33,425 nt of DNA from Candidatus Dojkabacteria bacterium (GCA_016932045.1 JAFGDO010000014.1:1-33425), one strand, 5' to 3'. Shown: positions 19,011-28,544, counted from the first letter of the stretch. Made by a program: numbers and translations. The notes: generated by a model not told the origin, from the sequence alone.

Positions 19011-19149
19011 CTTATGAAGAAGCAGACAGAATGTAGCTAACTGCTAATAGCAAAAAGGGGAAGTAATAGATGATAGATATGAGTTGGGAGTTAAATGATT
19101 CAAGATTGCTGCCTGCCGTATAATACGTAGACTGCAGGTGAGGCAGGTA

Positions 19150-19209
19150 GATTGAAGATTGAAGATTGAAGATTGATAATTGATAATTATTAATTGTTAA
19201 TTATCAATT
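19150..19209. repeat. Tandem gattgaa heptamers followed by a 12-bp perfect inverted repeat
   Basis: gattgaa x3 then aattgataatta (19178-19189) - ttaattgt - taattatcaatt (19198-19209). Confidence 0.7.
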
Positions 19210-19218
19210 GTTAGTGGG

Positions 19219-20568
19219 TTATTCATAACGAAGAGCATCAACAGGGTCAAGTCTTGAGGCTCTTAAAGCAGGATAAATTCCGGCAATCGTTGACACACCA
19301 ACTGATATAACAAGTCCCAGCAAAAGAAGAGGAGAAACATTAGAAAGATCAAGAGTTTCAAATGTCGAAAGAATTGTTTTATGCCCCCATATATTTAGAA
19401 TCTCAGAAATACCAAATCCCAAGCCAATTCCTAAAATTCCTCCAAAAAATCCAATTAGCGATGCCTCAATTGTAAAAAGTAAGGCAATACTTCTTCGGGT
19501 TGCACCTATAGCCTTCATGACACCTATTTCCCGTGTTCTCTCATAAACAGCCATTATAAGAGTATTTAGAATTCCAAGAGAAGAAACAGCCATTGCAAGT
19601 ATGCCGAATGATGAAAAAATAATAGTGATAACTCCGAACATATCATCCATCACATCCTTATTATCTTCATATGACCTTGCCATAAAACCTAGTTCTTCAA
19701 TATCAGCCTTTACTTGACCTGCTAAAGAAGGATCAGTTAGTTCAACTGCCACATAACCTCTATCAGTATCTTCATCAGTCATGATTTTATCATTATCTTT
19801 CGCAAATTTAGTCATCTCCAAAGCATCTTGGTACGGGACAAAGATAACTGAAGAAAGTATGGTTTTTTCAGAGATTCCAACTATCTCAAATTCGAAATAC
19901 TTATCTTCGGCATCTTGAGGTGTACTTGTAGAAAAACCCATCATGCCGCTGGCAGCTTGAGGTAATGATGTTTGGGTAACATGCAAGTAAATCTTTTTAC
20001 CGATAAGTTCGTCCGGATCATCAACCCCAAAAGATTCCATAAACTGGTTCGCTATAACTACTTTCCCCTGATCGTCATCATTAACATAATCACCAGCAAC
20101 AAGATCCAGATTCTTCAGTACAAAATTAGGATAGTAAAATACAAACCCAGCTTTAATCCTTTGTTCACTCTCTTCTAGTTTTACATAATCTACACTTGGA
20201 AAAAGTGATTCATAAACATTTGCAACACCATCAATAGCCTTCATATTATCAATATCGTGATCTTTAAAACTTCCAAACTCCCAGTCAAAACTACCCTGGT
20301 CTTCATCTGTATACTCTTCCGGAGCTTTCCCTAGCCCGCTCAAAATATCCATACCAGGCCTATCTTTCGTAGGATAGACTTCAATTAGACGATCCGAGTT
20401 TAGGGTATTAAATTGCATATCAAAAAATTTCTCAAAGCCAGGAATAACAGCATAAACAATAGAGATAAGAGTAGCTCCTATGACAATCGAGAAAATTGTA
20501 AGCAGTGTCCGTAGTTTCTGACGAAACAAATTCTGAAATGAAATTTTTATTATATCTCCAATTTTCAT
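19219..20568 (-). CDS. ABC transporter permease, MacB/FtsX type
   Basis: N-terminal FQNLFRQKLRTLLTIFSIVIGATLISIV, periplasmic-type core domain, C-terminal ERTREIGVMKAIGATRRSI...GIYPALRASRLDPVDALRYE. Confidence 0.95.
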   Translation of the reverse strand: MKIGDIIKISFQNLFRQKLRTLLTIFSIVIGATLISIVYAVIPGFEKFFDMQFNTLNSDRLIEVYPTKDRPGMDILSGLGKAPEEYTDEDQGSFDWEFGSFKDHDIDNMKAIDGVANVYESLFPSVDYVKLEESEQRIKAGFVFYYPNFVLKNLDLVAGDYVNDDDQGKVVIANQFMESFGVDDPDELIGKKIYLHVTQTSLPQAASGMMGFSTSTPQDAEDKYFEFEIVGISEKTILSSVIFVPYQDALEMTKFAKDNDKIMTDEDTDRGYVAVELTDPSLAGQVKADIEELGFMARSYEDNKDVMDDMFGVITIIFSSFGILAMAVSSLGILNTLIMAVYERTREIGVMKAIGATRRSIALLFTIEASLIGFFGGILGIGLGFGISEILNIWGHKTILSTFETLDLSNVSPLLLLGLVISVGVSTIAGIYPALRASRLDPVDALRYE

Positions 20569-20638
20569 AACTTAGTATGTAAATAACTTCAATACGATTT
20601 TGTCTAACAATTTAATCGATTAATCATATCCCCTAAAT

Positions 20639-21349
20639 TTAATCCGTATGCTCCTTTACAATGTCCCCCTTCCCATTCCTGACATCTTCCACAATCTTTC
20701 CATCAAGAATTCTAAGTATTCTATCGGCTTTATGAGCTATCCGATCGTCGTGAGTAACAACTATAATGGTAACTCCCATATTTTCTTTGAGGCTCCTAAG
20801 CAATTCTATAATCTTCTCTCCGGATTTACTATCCAGATTCCCTGTAGGTTCATCAGCAAGTATAATATTTGGTGAATTGACTATCGCACGAGCTATACAA
20901 ACCCGCTGTTGTTGTCCTCCGGAAAGTTCTGTTGGTTTATGTGATAATCGTTGTTCCAGTCCTACTTTTCTCAGTGCATCTTTAGCTCTTTCCTGACGTT
21001 CTTTTTTTGCGATTCCGGAAAAAATAAGCGGTAATTCAACATTTTCTAAAGCTGAATACTTCGGCTGGAGATTAAATTGCTGAAATATAAATCCAATTGT
21101 TGAATTCCTATATCTTGCAAGTTCTTTATCCTTAAGCTTTCCAAGATTCTGCTCACCTACATTTATTTCACCCTTATCCAATGTATCAAGCCCTCCAATC
21201 ATGTGAAGAAGTGTTGATTTACCACTTCCAGAAGGACCTATAATTGCAATTAACTCTCCATCTTGGACATCAAAAGAAACGCCATCAAGTGCACGAATCT
21301 CTTCGCCTCCTAATCGATAAATTTTATAAGCTTCTTTAATACTAATCAT
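20639..21349 (-). CDS. ABC transporter ATP-binding protein (MacB/LolD family)
   Basis: IGPSGSGKSTLLHMIGGLD, ELSGGQQQRVCIARAI, ILADEPTGNLDSKSG, VVTHD. Confidence 0.96.
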   Translation of the reverse strand: MISIKEAYKIYRLGGEEIRALDGVSFDVQDGELIAIIGPSGSGKSTLLHMIGGLDTLDKGEINVGEQNLGKLKDKELARYRNSTIGFIFQQFNLQPKYSALENVELPLIFSGIAKKERQERAKDALRKVGLEQRLSHKPTELSGGQQQRVCIARAIVNSPNIILADEPTGNLDSKSGEKIIELLRSLKENMGVTIIVVTHDDRIAHKADRILRILDGKIVEDVRNGKGDIVKEHTD

Positions 21350-21538
21350 AATTCGAGTACATAATATAGCACATCACACACTAAACTTCCATATTTTTCC
21401 TCTATACTTCTCGGCTACTCAACAATCTAACCATCTTACTATCCAGCTATCAACCTATCCAACTACCCAGCCATTAAACAATGTACCAGTCTACAAGTTA
21501 CTAGGTACAATCTAGCAATACAGATATCTATTTTGCTA

Positions 21539-22738
21539 TCACCTTTCCTTACTCGAGTACCTACTTACATTCAAAAGTATCCCTACTCCAACAAGAACGA
21601 CCACCATAGAACTACCACCATACGAGAAAAAAGGTAAGGGAATACCTGTAAGCGGACCGAGTGCTATATTAGCGGCGATGTTTAAGAATGTCTGAAGTCC
21701 TATCCAGACTGTGATACCCATTGCAAGAAGCGACCCAAGTCTGTCTGGAGCATTTTGAGCAATTCTTATTCCCCTCGAGATAAAAAGTAAAAAAGCGAGA
21801 ATCAAAACGAAATCTCCAACAAAACCGAATTCTTCAGCAAAAACAGCAAATATGGTATCTGTAAAAGCGCTATTCCCAACAAGATAAAAGAACTTCTGTC
21901 TTGACTCACCAAAACCAACCCCAAATAAACCACCTGAGCCGATGGCAATAAGTACCTGATTTATCTGATATCCAGCTCCCCATGGATCAGGAACATTCCC
22001 ACTTTTTAAGGTCTCCATAAACGTCTGGACTCTTCGCAATCGGTATGGAGAAATAATAGCAGCAACAATTCCTACAGCAAACATCAGTGTTATAATTAGG
22101 AATGAGCCAATAGTATGGATTATGTCAGTACCGGATATGAAGTAAACCACAAGTGCAGTTGCACCTACTACGGCAGTTGTTCCAAGATCCGGCTCAACTA
22201 CTATTAAAAAACAAATAAGCATAAGAATGATTCCGAAAGGCAACAATTCATTCCTTAGGTGATCCCTAAGAGCTTCTTTTAAGTTTCCTACTCTTTGTTT
22301 TTGCTTTGAGAGCCAGCAAGCAAGATAGATTGTAAACGTTAACTTAGCAAGTTCAGAAGGTTGAATATTAAATGAACCAAAATTGATCCATCTGCGGCTA
22401 CCAAATATAATAGGACCGGCAATTACAACTATAGCTAGTAAGACGATAGTTGTCACAATAGCAGGTATAATCAATTTAGGATAATTGTGGTAATCAAAGA
22501 AATAAGCAAAGGTTGCAAAAAAAGTACCAATTCCAACCCACATAAGTTGAAGTTTTAGAAAACGGAATTGATCTCCAAAATTTTCAGCTGCAACAATAAC
22601 ACTGGCATCGTACACCATGACGACTCCGAAAATAGTAAGGATTGCTACTATAGCAAGAAGTAGAAAGTCAGGGGAACCTTCAGTAAATAACCTTGATTTT
22701 GTACGCTGTAAAAAATTCTTCCTGCGTTTATTCATCAT
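21539..22738 (-). CDS. ftsW: FtsW/RodA/SpoVE family cell-cycle protein
   Basis: GSRRWINFGSFNIQPSELAKL, VVEPDLGTTAVV, GVGFGESRQKFFYLVGNSAFTDTIFAVFAEEFGFVG, GLTGIPLPFFSYGGSSM-like (GPLTGIPLPFFSYGGSSMVVVL). Track start is TTG at 22774; ATG at 22738 (MNKRRK) is likelier. Confidence 0.93.
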   Translation of the reverse strand: MMNKRRKNFLQRTKSRLFTEGSPDFLLLAIVAILTIFGVVMVYDASVIVAAENFGDQFRFLKLQLMWVGIGTFFATFAYFFDYHNYPKLIIPAIVTTIVLLAIVVIAGPIIFGSRRWINFGSFNIQPSELAKLTFTIYLACWLSKQKQRVGNLKEALRDHLRNELLPFGIILMLICFLIVVEPDLGTTAVVGATALVVYFISGTDIIHTIGSFLIITLMFAVGIVAAIISPYRLRRVQTFMETLKSGNVPDPWGAGYQINQVLIAIGSGGLFGVGFGESRQKFFYLVGNSAFTDTIFAVFAEEFGFVGDFVLILAFLLFISRGIRIAQNAPDRLGSLLAMGITVWIGLQTFLNIAANIALGPLTGIPLPFFSYGGSSMVVVLVGVGILLNVSRYSSKER

Positions 22739-22788
22739 AAATTCATTGTATATTAGAAACTTATGATCTTGCAAATTTAATTATACAT

Positions 22789-22816
22789 TCGACATATAGC
22801 TTTTATCTGATATAAT
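22789..22816 (+). promoter_or_regulatory. Promoter TCGACA -16 nt- TATAAT (extended -10 TGATATAAT)
   Basis: -35 TCGACA 22789-22794, -10 TATAAT 22811-22816, 10 nt then ATG at 22827. Confidence 0.6.
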
Positions 22817-22826
22817 ACTATCGGCC

Positions 22827-25046
22827 ATGAGTGAAACAGAATTACAGGAACAACCATTACCAACAAGTGAGACATCTGTCTTTAGTCCCGGTAGAGAAGG
22901 AGAATACTGTCCACTTGTAAACGAAGCTCTCATGAAATATGCAGAAGCAGGTGAAACTCAAAGAGCAGCAAGATCATTATCAAACGAGTTATTAAACTTG
23001 TTTTTTGGTACCCTAGGCGATTCTCTAAAATTTGATCACTTTCTAAAAGCAATAGAATACTTGAGAACAAGTGTTCTTAGTGCATCACCACAGTATCGAG
23101 TCGCTTTTACTCCAGACCTTATATCTATAAATTTTAAATACCAAACAGAAAAGAGAGGGATTGCAGAAGCTCCAATAGATCCTCAGGTTCTCGTAAGATT
23201 ATGTGAGATAGCAGGATCTGAGCATTTCCTAGCAGAACTCGCTAAATACACACTCGAAGTTGTATTATTTAGAGCAAAATTCGAAGTTGCAGTTGAAAGA
23301 ATAAATGTAATATGCTGTGCTTTGGCAGAGTCTATGCTTGTTGAGGATCAACAGAGTACTAAAGCTTTATTCTATGCTGCTACAGGTACATATTACATGG
23401 ATACTACCACAGAGGTGCAACTTGATGCTCAACATTTGAATGCTACAACCTTTGAAGTTCATGCTATTACTACTCTTAAAAATGCTAGTCAAGACACACA
23501 AGACAGAGAACGGAATATTCCACAACACATTTTAGCTTTCTATAACAACTTTGTTTTAGCAGCTTGGGGAATACATGAAAACACACGCGCAAACGAACTG
23601 TCTCACTGGCTTGATCTAATTTTATATAAAGCTTCACATTGTTTACCAACTCATGAACTCAAGGCTTATGATTCAGCTATAAATAGCTCAACAGTTCAGT
23701 TCACTCTTGGTTTTCGACATTATACAGCTGAACAAATTCTTAGAATTCTTTCAAAGTCATTATTTCTCTTCATGGAATCAGGTGAACTTGCACAAATTAG
23801 AGCCCTGGAGCTTGAAAGACTTAAAGGGAGAGAGCCCAGTCAGGCTGATCTTAGAAATGTTGGGAAGTTATCCTGCTCTGTCAAGACAAATCCATTTTTT
23901 TCAATAATACAAGCAAAAACAAAAATTAACTTCGCACAAATTGGAGAATGGGTAATGAATGGAAATATACAAGCTATCTCAGACTTTTCAAAATCGCAAC
24001 TTGGTACGTGGATACAAAGTGCTGAACCAGCTGCAGAACTAGCACGTAGACTACAAGCAAAAGAAAGAGCTGGTCAAGATCTGATCTTAATTATAAATGG
24101 ACAAACAATTCCTTTAGTTCTTCATCATCCTGCAACAGGAGAGGTGGTAGAGGCAAGAGAACTTGCCCCTGCTGAATTAGCTTATCATGCAGCGACACTT
24201 TATAGAGAAACAAATTCACAAGCTAGAATAATAACTATGAGAGAAGCACAATGCATGTGCTCATATATGCTATTCAGTCCAGAAGAAATTCCTTGGATTA
24301 CTCAGGATCTGCTACCAAGACAAGACATCTGGGACTTACCAAACCCGGACTGGACTAGGGAAGTCCCCGCCATAACTGAGCATGCAGTCTCACAAGATTC
24401 TGTAACTGTATGTTACAGAGGTGATAGACTAGTAACTCCAGATCAATCTAACATAAGACAAGCACTTGACTTAGAATATGTTGAGTACATAGCTGTAAAT
24501 CCAAAAGTAGCAATAGGCGTTATTGCCGTAACTGTCCAATATAACCAGTCTCAGTTGAGATTTTTAATAGATAGTGACTGTAATGTATATCTTCGAGGGG
24601 AACTTGGAATAAGGGAGGCTCTGGATCCTCATAATATTTTAACCTCATCGCTTGAGCCATATCCGGCATATTGGTACTCTTTATTAATACTGACTGGACT
24701 TGCAAAGATTACAAGCGGAGAACTCATGAAGGAGGCCAATAGGAGAGTAAGAAGAGGAGGCGGTGAGCCTAAAGTTATAACCTTTACAGGTAGGAGAGGG
24801 TTTAAACGTATACTTCCAGAAGGCTACTTCTTTACCCCTGATCAATATCTTCTTGCTTTAGCTGTTGGGAGAGATCTTCATAGAATAAATGAGCGAGAAG
24901 GAGGATATAGTCACGGTTTTAAACTTGCAACTGTTGATAAAGACTCTGGTACCATTGAAGTTAAAAGAGGAAGAATCACTTATGTATTTCCTGCCCAGGC
25001 CTCAGAGCATGTCGAACTATTACCAATAGAGTGGCACTTTGATTAG
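22827..25046 (+). CDS. Large hypothetical soluble protein, no recognised family
   Basis: 739-codon ORF with its own promoter; no TM, signal or family motif I recognise. Confidence 0.8.
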   Translation: MSETELQEQPLPTSETSVFSPGREGEYCPLVNEALMKYAEAGETQRAARSLSNELLNLFFGTLGDSLKFDHFLKAIEYLRTSVLSASPQYRVAFTPDLISINFKYQTEKRGIAEAPIDPQVLVRLCEIAGSEHFLAELAKYTLEVVLFRAKFEVAVERINVICCALAESMLVEDQQSTKALFYAATGTYYMDTTTEVQLDAQHLNATTFEVHAITTLKNASQDTQDRERNIPQHILAFYNNFVLAAWGIHENTRANELSHWLDLILYKASHCLPTHELKAYDSAINSSTVQFTLGFRHYTAEQILRILSKSLFLFMESGELAQIRALELERLKGREPSQADLRNVGKLSCSVKTNPFFSIIQAKTKINFAQIGEWVMNGNIQAISDFSKSQLGTWIQSAEPAAELARRLQAKERAGQDLILIINGQTIPLVLHHPATGEVVEARELAPAELAYHAATLYRETNSQARIITMREAQCMCSYMLFSPEEIPWITQDLLPRQDIWDLPNPDWTREVPAITEHAVSQDSVTVCYRGDRLVTPDQSNIRQALDLEYVEYIAVNPKVAIGVIAVTVQYNQSQLRFLIDSDCNVYLRGELGIREALDPHNILTSSLEPYPAYWYSLLILTGLAKITSGELMKEANRRVRRGGGEPKVITFTGRRGFKRILPEGYFFTPDQYLLALAVGRDLHRINEREGGYSHGFKLATVDKDSGTIEVKRGRITYVFPAQASEHVELLPIEWHFD

Positions 25047-25057
25047 TAATGAAATCC

Positions 25058-25474
25058 CTAATCAGCTTTATCCAGTGCTAAATTCGTTCTTTTTCTATGA
25101 ATAAATCTATCTACAAGATAGACAACTGAGCCAACAACGACTCCGACCCCGATGAGTGTACCTCCAGCATAAAGTAATAATTCGGATGAGCTAGTATGAA
25201 GAAGTATACTTCCAAGTTCTTTTGTGACTGCTCCAAGAACTTTTTCAACTCCAGGTCTTGCTAACATTCTTCCCGCTTGACTCAACAGACTACTCGCAAA
25301 TAACATCCTTGTTGACTCCGCCACAAGAAAAACACCAGGATCACTTTCTACAACTGAGTGTCCCGCTGCCATCGCTACACCTGTTAAGGATATACCACCA
25401 CCGACAACAAGAGATTTTTGTACACTACTAAATGAGTCTCCATCAGATAGTTGAGTATCTGTTGTACTTTCCAT
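25058..25474 (-). CDS. Small hypothetical membrane protein
   Basis: Hydrophobic helices incl. LLLYAGGTLIGVGVVVGSVVYLVDRFIHRKR; TATAAT at 25495-25490 upstream. Confidence 0.65.
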   Translation of the reverse strand: MESTTDTQLSDGDSFSSVQKSLVVGGGISLTGVAMAAGHSVVESDPGVFLVAESTRMLFASSLLSQAGRMLARPGVEKVLGAVTKELGSILLHTSSSELLLYAGGTLIGVGVVVGSVVYLVDRFIHRKRTNLALDKAD

Positions 25475-25537
25475 ATGTATTAGAGTAAAATTATAATTGT
25501 CAGAATTATATCAAACTATAGGTTTTACTGCAAAATA

Positions 25538-25771
25538 ATGAAAGTAAGAATAAAGCCTAATATGACAATTGCAGAGATAGTTGAGAGGTATCCAGATACT
25601 GTTGATATACTTATAAAATATGGATTCCACTGCATAGGTTGCGCTTTGGCTTCGTATGAAACGATAGAGCAGGGAGCAAAGGCTCATGGACTGAGTAGTA
25701 AAGATATCAAAAAGCTTTTAACAGAACTGAATACTATCACAAAGAAACTGGAATCGGATACAAGCAAATAA
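25538..25771 (+). CDS. DUF1858-domain protein (stand-alone)
   Basis: MTIAEIVERYPDTVDILIKYGFHCIGCALASYETIEQGAKAHG matches the DUF1858/ScdA-N type CxGC motif. Confidence 0.88.
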   Translation: MKVRIKPNMTIAEIVERYPDTVDILIKYGFHCIGCALASYETIEQGAKAHGLSSKDIKKLLTELNTITKKLESDTSK

Positions 25772-25792
25772 CAGATAGCATATGCATTTTAC

Positions 25793-26314
25793 TTAGCTAC
25801 TGGATATGATCTCCAAAAGTTCCACCTCAAACACCAACCCTGCATTAGGAGGTATACTGCCGGATCCGGTTTCACCATACCCCATACTCGAAGGAATTGT
25901 TAACTTCCTCTTGCCACCGACTTTCATTCCAAGAAGTCCTTGATCCCATCCATCTATCACCTCTCCAGCGCCAACTGTAAACTCAAATGGTTCTCCCCGA
26001 TCTAGAGAGCTGTCAAACTTCGTACCATCTAGCAATGTGCCATTGTAATGAACCCGCACCTTATCACCATCCTTTACTTCATCACCCGAGCCAACGGTTA
26101 AATCTTCCATCAGAAATTCTTCAGCATCTTGTGCTTCTATATTTTGTTCATCCATATTTTGCTCTTCTAATAAATTATTTAAACTATCTAAGTCAATCTG
26201 AGTAGGCTCTACCTTCGGATTTGATGGACTAGTTCTGTCCATGATGAAGACGAAAGCAGAAATAAATAATACCACTGGTAGAAGGATAATTGAAATTTTT
26301 TTTAGGATGCCCAT
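25793..26314 (-). CDS. Membrane-anchored FKBP-type peptidyl-prolyl isomerase
   Basis: [85 protein letters not shown]-terminal TM. Confidence 0.95.
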   Translation of the reverse strand: MGILKKISIILLPVVLFISAFVFIMDRTSPSNPKVEPTQIDLDSLNNLLEEQNMDEQNIEAQDAEEFLMEDLTVGSGDEVKDGDKVRVHYNGTLLDGTKFDSSLDRGEPFEFTVGAGEVIDGWDQGLLGMKVGGKRKLTIPSSMGYGETGSGSIPPNAGLVFEVELLEIISSS

Positions 26315-26427
26315 TGAAATAGTTAATAACCCTTTAAAATATACTTTAGGAAGCCCCCGTATCCACCATTTGATTTATTTTACGGGAGAACATTTAAATC
26401 AACATAAAAACATCGATCTCTATACTA

Positions 26428-26461
26428 ATCCCGTATAACTCGCTTCGCTAGTATACGGGAT
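26428..26461. repeat. Hairpin with 10-bp perfect arms
   Basis: atcccgtata (26428-26437) ... tatacgggat (26452-26461), downstream of tRNA-Gly. Confidence 0.6.
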
Positions 26462-26507
26462 GTTAGATCCAGTAGTCACTCACCTGCTCTCGTGAAATGA
26501 ATCTAAA

Positions 26508-26581
26508 AGCGGTAGACGGGATTCGAACCCGTGACCTTTTCCTTGGCAAGGAAACATTCTAGCCAACTGAACTACTACCGC
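26508..26581 (-). tRNA. tRNA-Gly (GCC)
   Basis: GCGGTAG TA GTTC AGTTGGCTA GAAT G TTTCC TTGCCAA GGAAA AGGTC ACGGG TTCGAAT CCCGT CTACCGC T folds as a full cloverleaf; anticodon GCC. Confidence 0.96.
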
Positions 26582-26818
26582 ATTATTCTATTTAATTCCT
26601 CTCTGCCAACTCCTGATTTATAATACTTTTCTTTCCTTCGAGCCTCTCGTCTTGTTTTAAATGAACCTAATTCAATAATCTTTGTGAATGGTCGATATGG
26701 TTTAGTTGATTTAGTTTTACCTTTATTGTGATCAGAGAACCTTTTTCTTAGATTACTAGTCATTCCGACATACCCATAATTCTTTCCTTCATTTTATAAC
26801 AGCGTATACATAATACAT
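26575..26818 (-). pseudogene. GIY-YIG endonuclease domain protein (UPF0213-like), apparent +1 frameshift
   Basis: Frame 1 from 26818: MYYVYAVIK*; frame 2: (N)EGKNYGYVGMTSNLRKRFSDHNKGKTKSTKPYRPFTKIIELGSFKTRREARRKEKYYKSGVGREELNRIMR*. Joined they give a complete GIY-YIG domain; the track lists only 26575-26763. Confidence 0.82.
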
Positions 26819-26824
26819 TTTTTT

Positions 26825-26880
26825 ACATTCTAGCCTGCCTGTCGGCAGACTGGCCAACTGAACTACTACCGCATTATTCT
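26825..26880 (-). repeat. Duplicated tRNA-Gly 5' half containing a 20-nt hairpin insertion
   Basis: acattctagcc + tgcctgtcggcagactggcc + aactgaactactaccgcattattct; the two flanks are identical to 26554-26564 and 26565-26589 of the tRNA locus. Confidence 0.85.
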
Positions 26881-26929
26881 GTTGGAAGGATCATGAATTA
26901 TAATATTATAGTTCATACTTCCCTTCAAT

Positions 26930-27355
26930 CTAATTCCATAAAATGTCTTCTATCAAAGACTCATACTTCAAACCCTCACCACCATTTCCTTTATATTTGA
27001 AACCCCATCTGTCAAATAATCTAATCATTGCTGTATTATCATGAGTTGTTGAACCGGTAATACTTGTTATCCCGACTTGTTCTGCAATTCTAACCAAAGC
27101 TCCCATAACATCGTTACCATATCCTTGAGCAAAAATTCCAAATTCTTGAATAACGGCATCATTACTAACCTTCAGCCAAGCTGTTCCAACAATTCGTCTC
27201 CCTTCTTTTTCCACAACATTAAATGAAACTCGCTCTCCTCCGCTTCCTATTCCAGTTTTAGGATGCAGTTCAACTCTTTGATAACTTTCGGAAATCCCTA
27301 GCATCTGAATAGCCAAACTTGTCTCACTCCCGTAATCATCATACTCCATTTTCAA
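26930..27355 (-). CDS. GNAT-fold acetyltransferase-like protein
   Basis: VIQEFGIFAQGYGNDVMGALVRIAEQVGITSITGSTTHDNTAMIRLFDRWGFKYKG resembles GNAT motifs A/B. Confidence 0.6.
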   Translation of the reverse strand: MKMEYDDYGSETSLAIQMLGISESYQRVELHPKTGIGSGGERVSFNVVEKEGRRIVGTAWLKVSNDAVIQEFGIFAQGYGNDVMGALVRIAEQVGITSITGSTTHDNTAMIRLFDRWGFKYKGNGGEGLKYESLIEDILWN

Positions 27356-27403
27356 ACATTACTCACTTATTCCTCAGGCAGCCAGAAATAGAACAAATTA
27401 ATA

Positions 27404-27477
27404 TGGACGGAGCAGGAATCGAACCTGCGACCTCACGGATGTAAGCCGTGTGCTCTAACCTGCTGAGCTATCCGTCC
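27404..27477 (-). tRNA. tRNA-Val (TAC)
   Basis: GGACGGA TA GCTC AGCAGGTTA GAGC A CACGG CTTACAT CCGTG AGGTC GCAGG TTCGATT CCTGC TCCGTCC A; anticodon TAC. Confidence 0.96.
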
Positions 27478-27621
27478 GCTACTTATTACTCGTTTTTAGT
27501 GTAATAATAAGTATTGCTAATGAGCATAGCTATTTTACTAAATGAGATAGTGATAGGCAAGAAGAATTATTTTATTAAACTTATTTTGTTTGTAATATAA
27601 TTCCACTATACTAGAACCTAC

Positions 27622-28419
27622 ATGAAGAAGCATCTACAGCTTATAAAGCTAACAATTATGGAGACAATTGAGTACAGAGGCAAGATCATTATATGGTTTC
27701 TTGCAGGCTCGATTGCCCCATTGATTGCACTCGCGATTTGGTTAAGTTCAATGGGAGATCAAGCCTATGCCAATGGTATTTCCAAATCTTACATTATCAC
27801 ATATTACGGCTTAATACTCATATGCGGACAGCTTTTTTTTCCTCATGTAGTAAGAGAAACCGAAAGAAGAATACAGGACGGCAGTCTAAATATCTTCCTT
27901 ACACGACCTTTAACGCTTCCTAAATACACCATAACTCACGAGAGTACTTGGAAAGTACTCGAAACATTATTCGCTTTACCTTTTTTGATAATATTCTTCG
28001 TAGCTTTTAAAGACTACATTGTAGTAGAACAAACTAATTCTTTATTAATTCTTCTTGCTTTAGCCCTGTTTACTACTGGGTATCTCATCAACTTACTTTA
28101 CGATTTCTGCATTGGATCTTTAGCCTTTTGGATTTTCAAAACATCAAGTATTACGAGAACTTCTGACCTGATATTTAGCCTAACAAGTGGACGAATTATT
28201 CCACTCATGTTTCTTCCATCTTTTTTACAAAAAATTGTGAACTTCTTGCCGTTTAAATATACTCTTTATCTACCGATAAATATCCTAATGGGACAAATGA
28301 CAAAAGAGGAGATACTTACTTCAGCTCTTATTCAATTGTCCTGGTTAATATTTATGCTTATGTTAAGAAAATTTATCTGGTCTAAGGGAATAAGAAAATA
28401 CGAAGGGGTTGGGATATAA
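27622..28419 (+). CDS. ABC-2 type permease (PF06182-like), subunit 1
   Basis: About six TM helices; VVRETERRIQDGSLNIFLTRPLTLPKYTI is the typical ABC-2 intracellular motif. Confidence 0.75.
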   Translation: MKKHLQLIKLTIMETIEYRGKIIIWFLAGSIAPLIALAIWLSSMGDQAYANGISKSYIITYYGLILICGQLFFPHVVRETERRIQDGSLNIFLTRPLTLPKYTITHESTWKVLETLFALPFLIIFFVAFKDYIVVEQTNSLLILLALALFTTGYLINLLYDFCIGSLAFWIFKTSSITRTSDLIFSLTSGRIIPLMFLPSFLQKIVNFLPFKYTLYLPINILMGQMTKEEILTSALIQLSWLIFMLMLRKFIWSKGIRKYEGVGI

Positions 28420-28544
28420 ATTGAGTATTTGAAATACATTTCTATTTTACTTCTACTTAACTATATCGTGTTTTTGGAGAACATAACAGAGACGAAGAAT
28501 TTTCATTACTTAATTTTTAAAATTATTCAAAGAGTTTTGGAACG

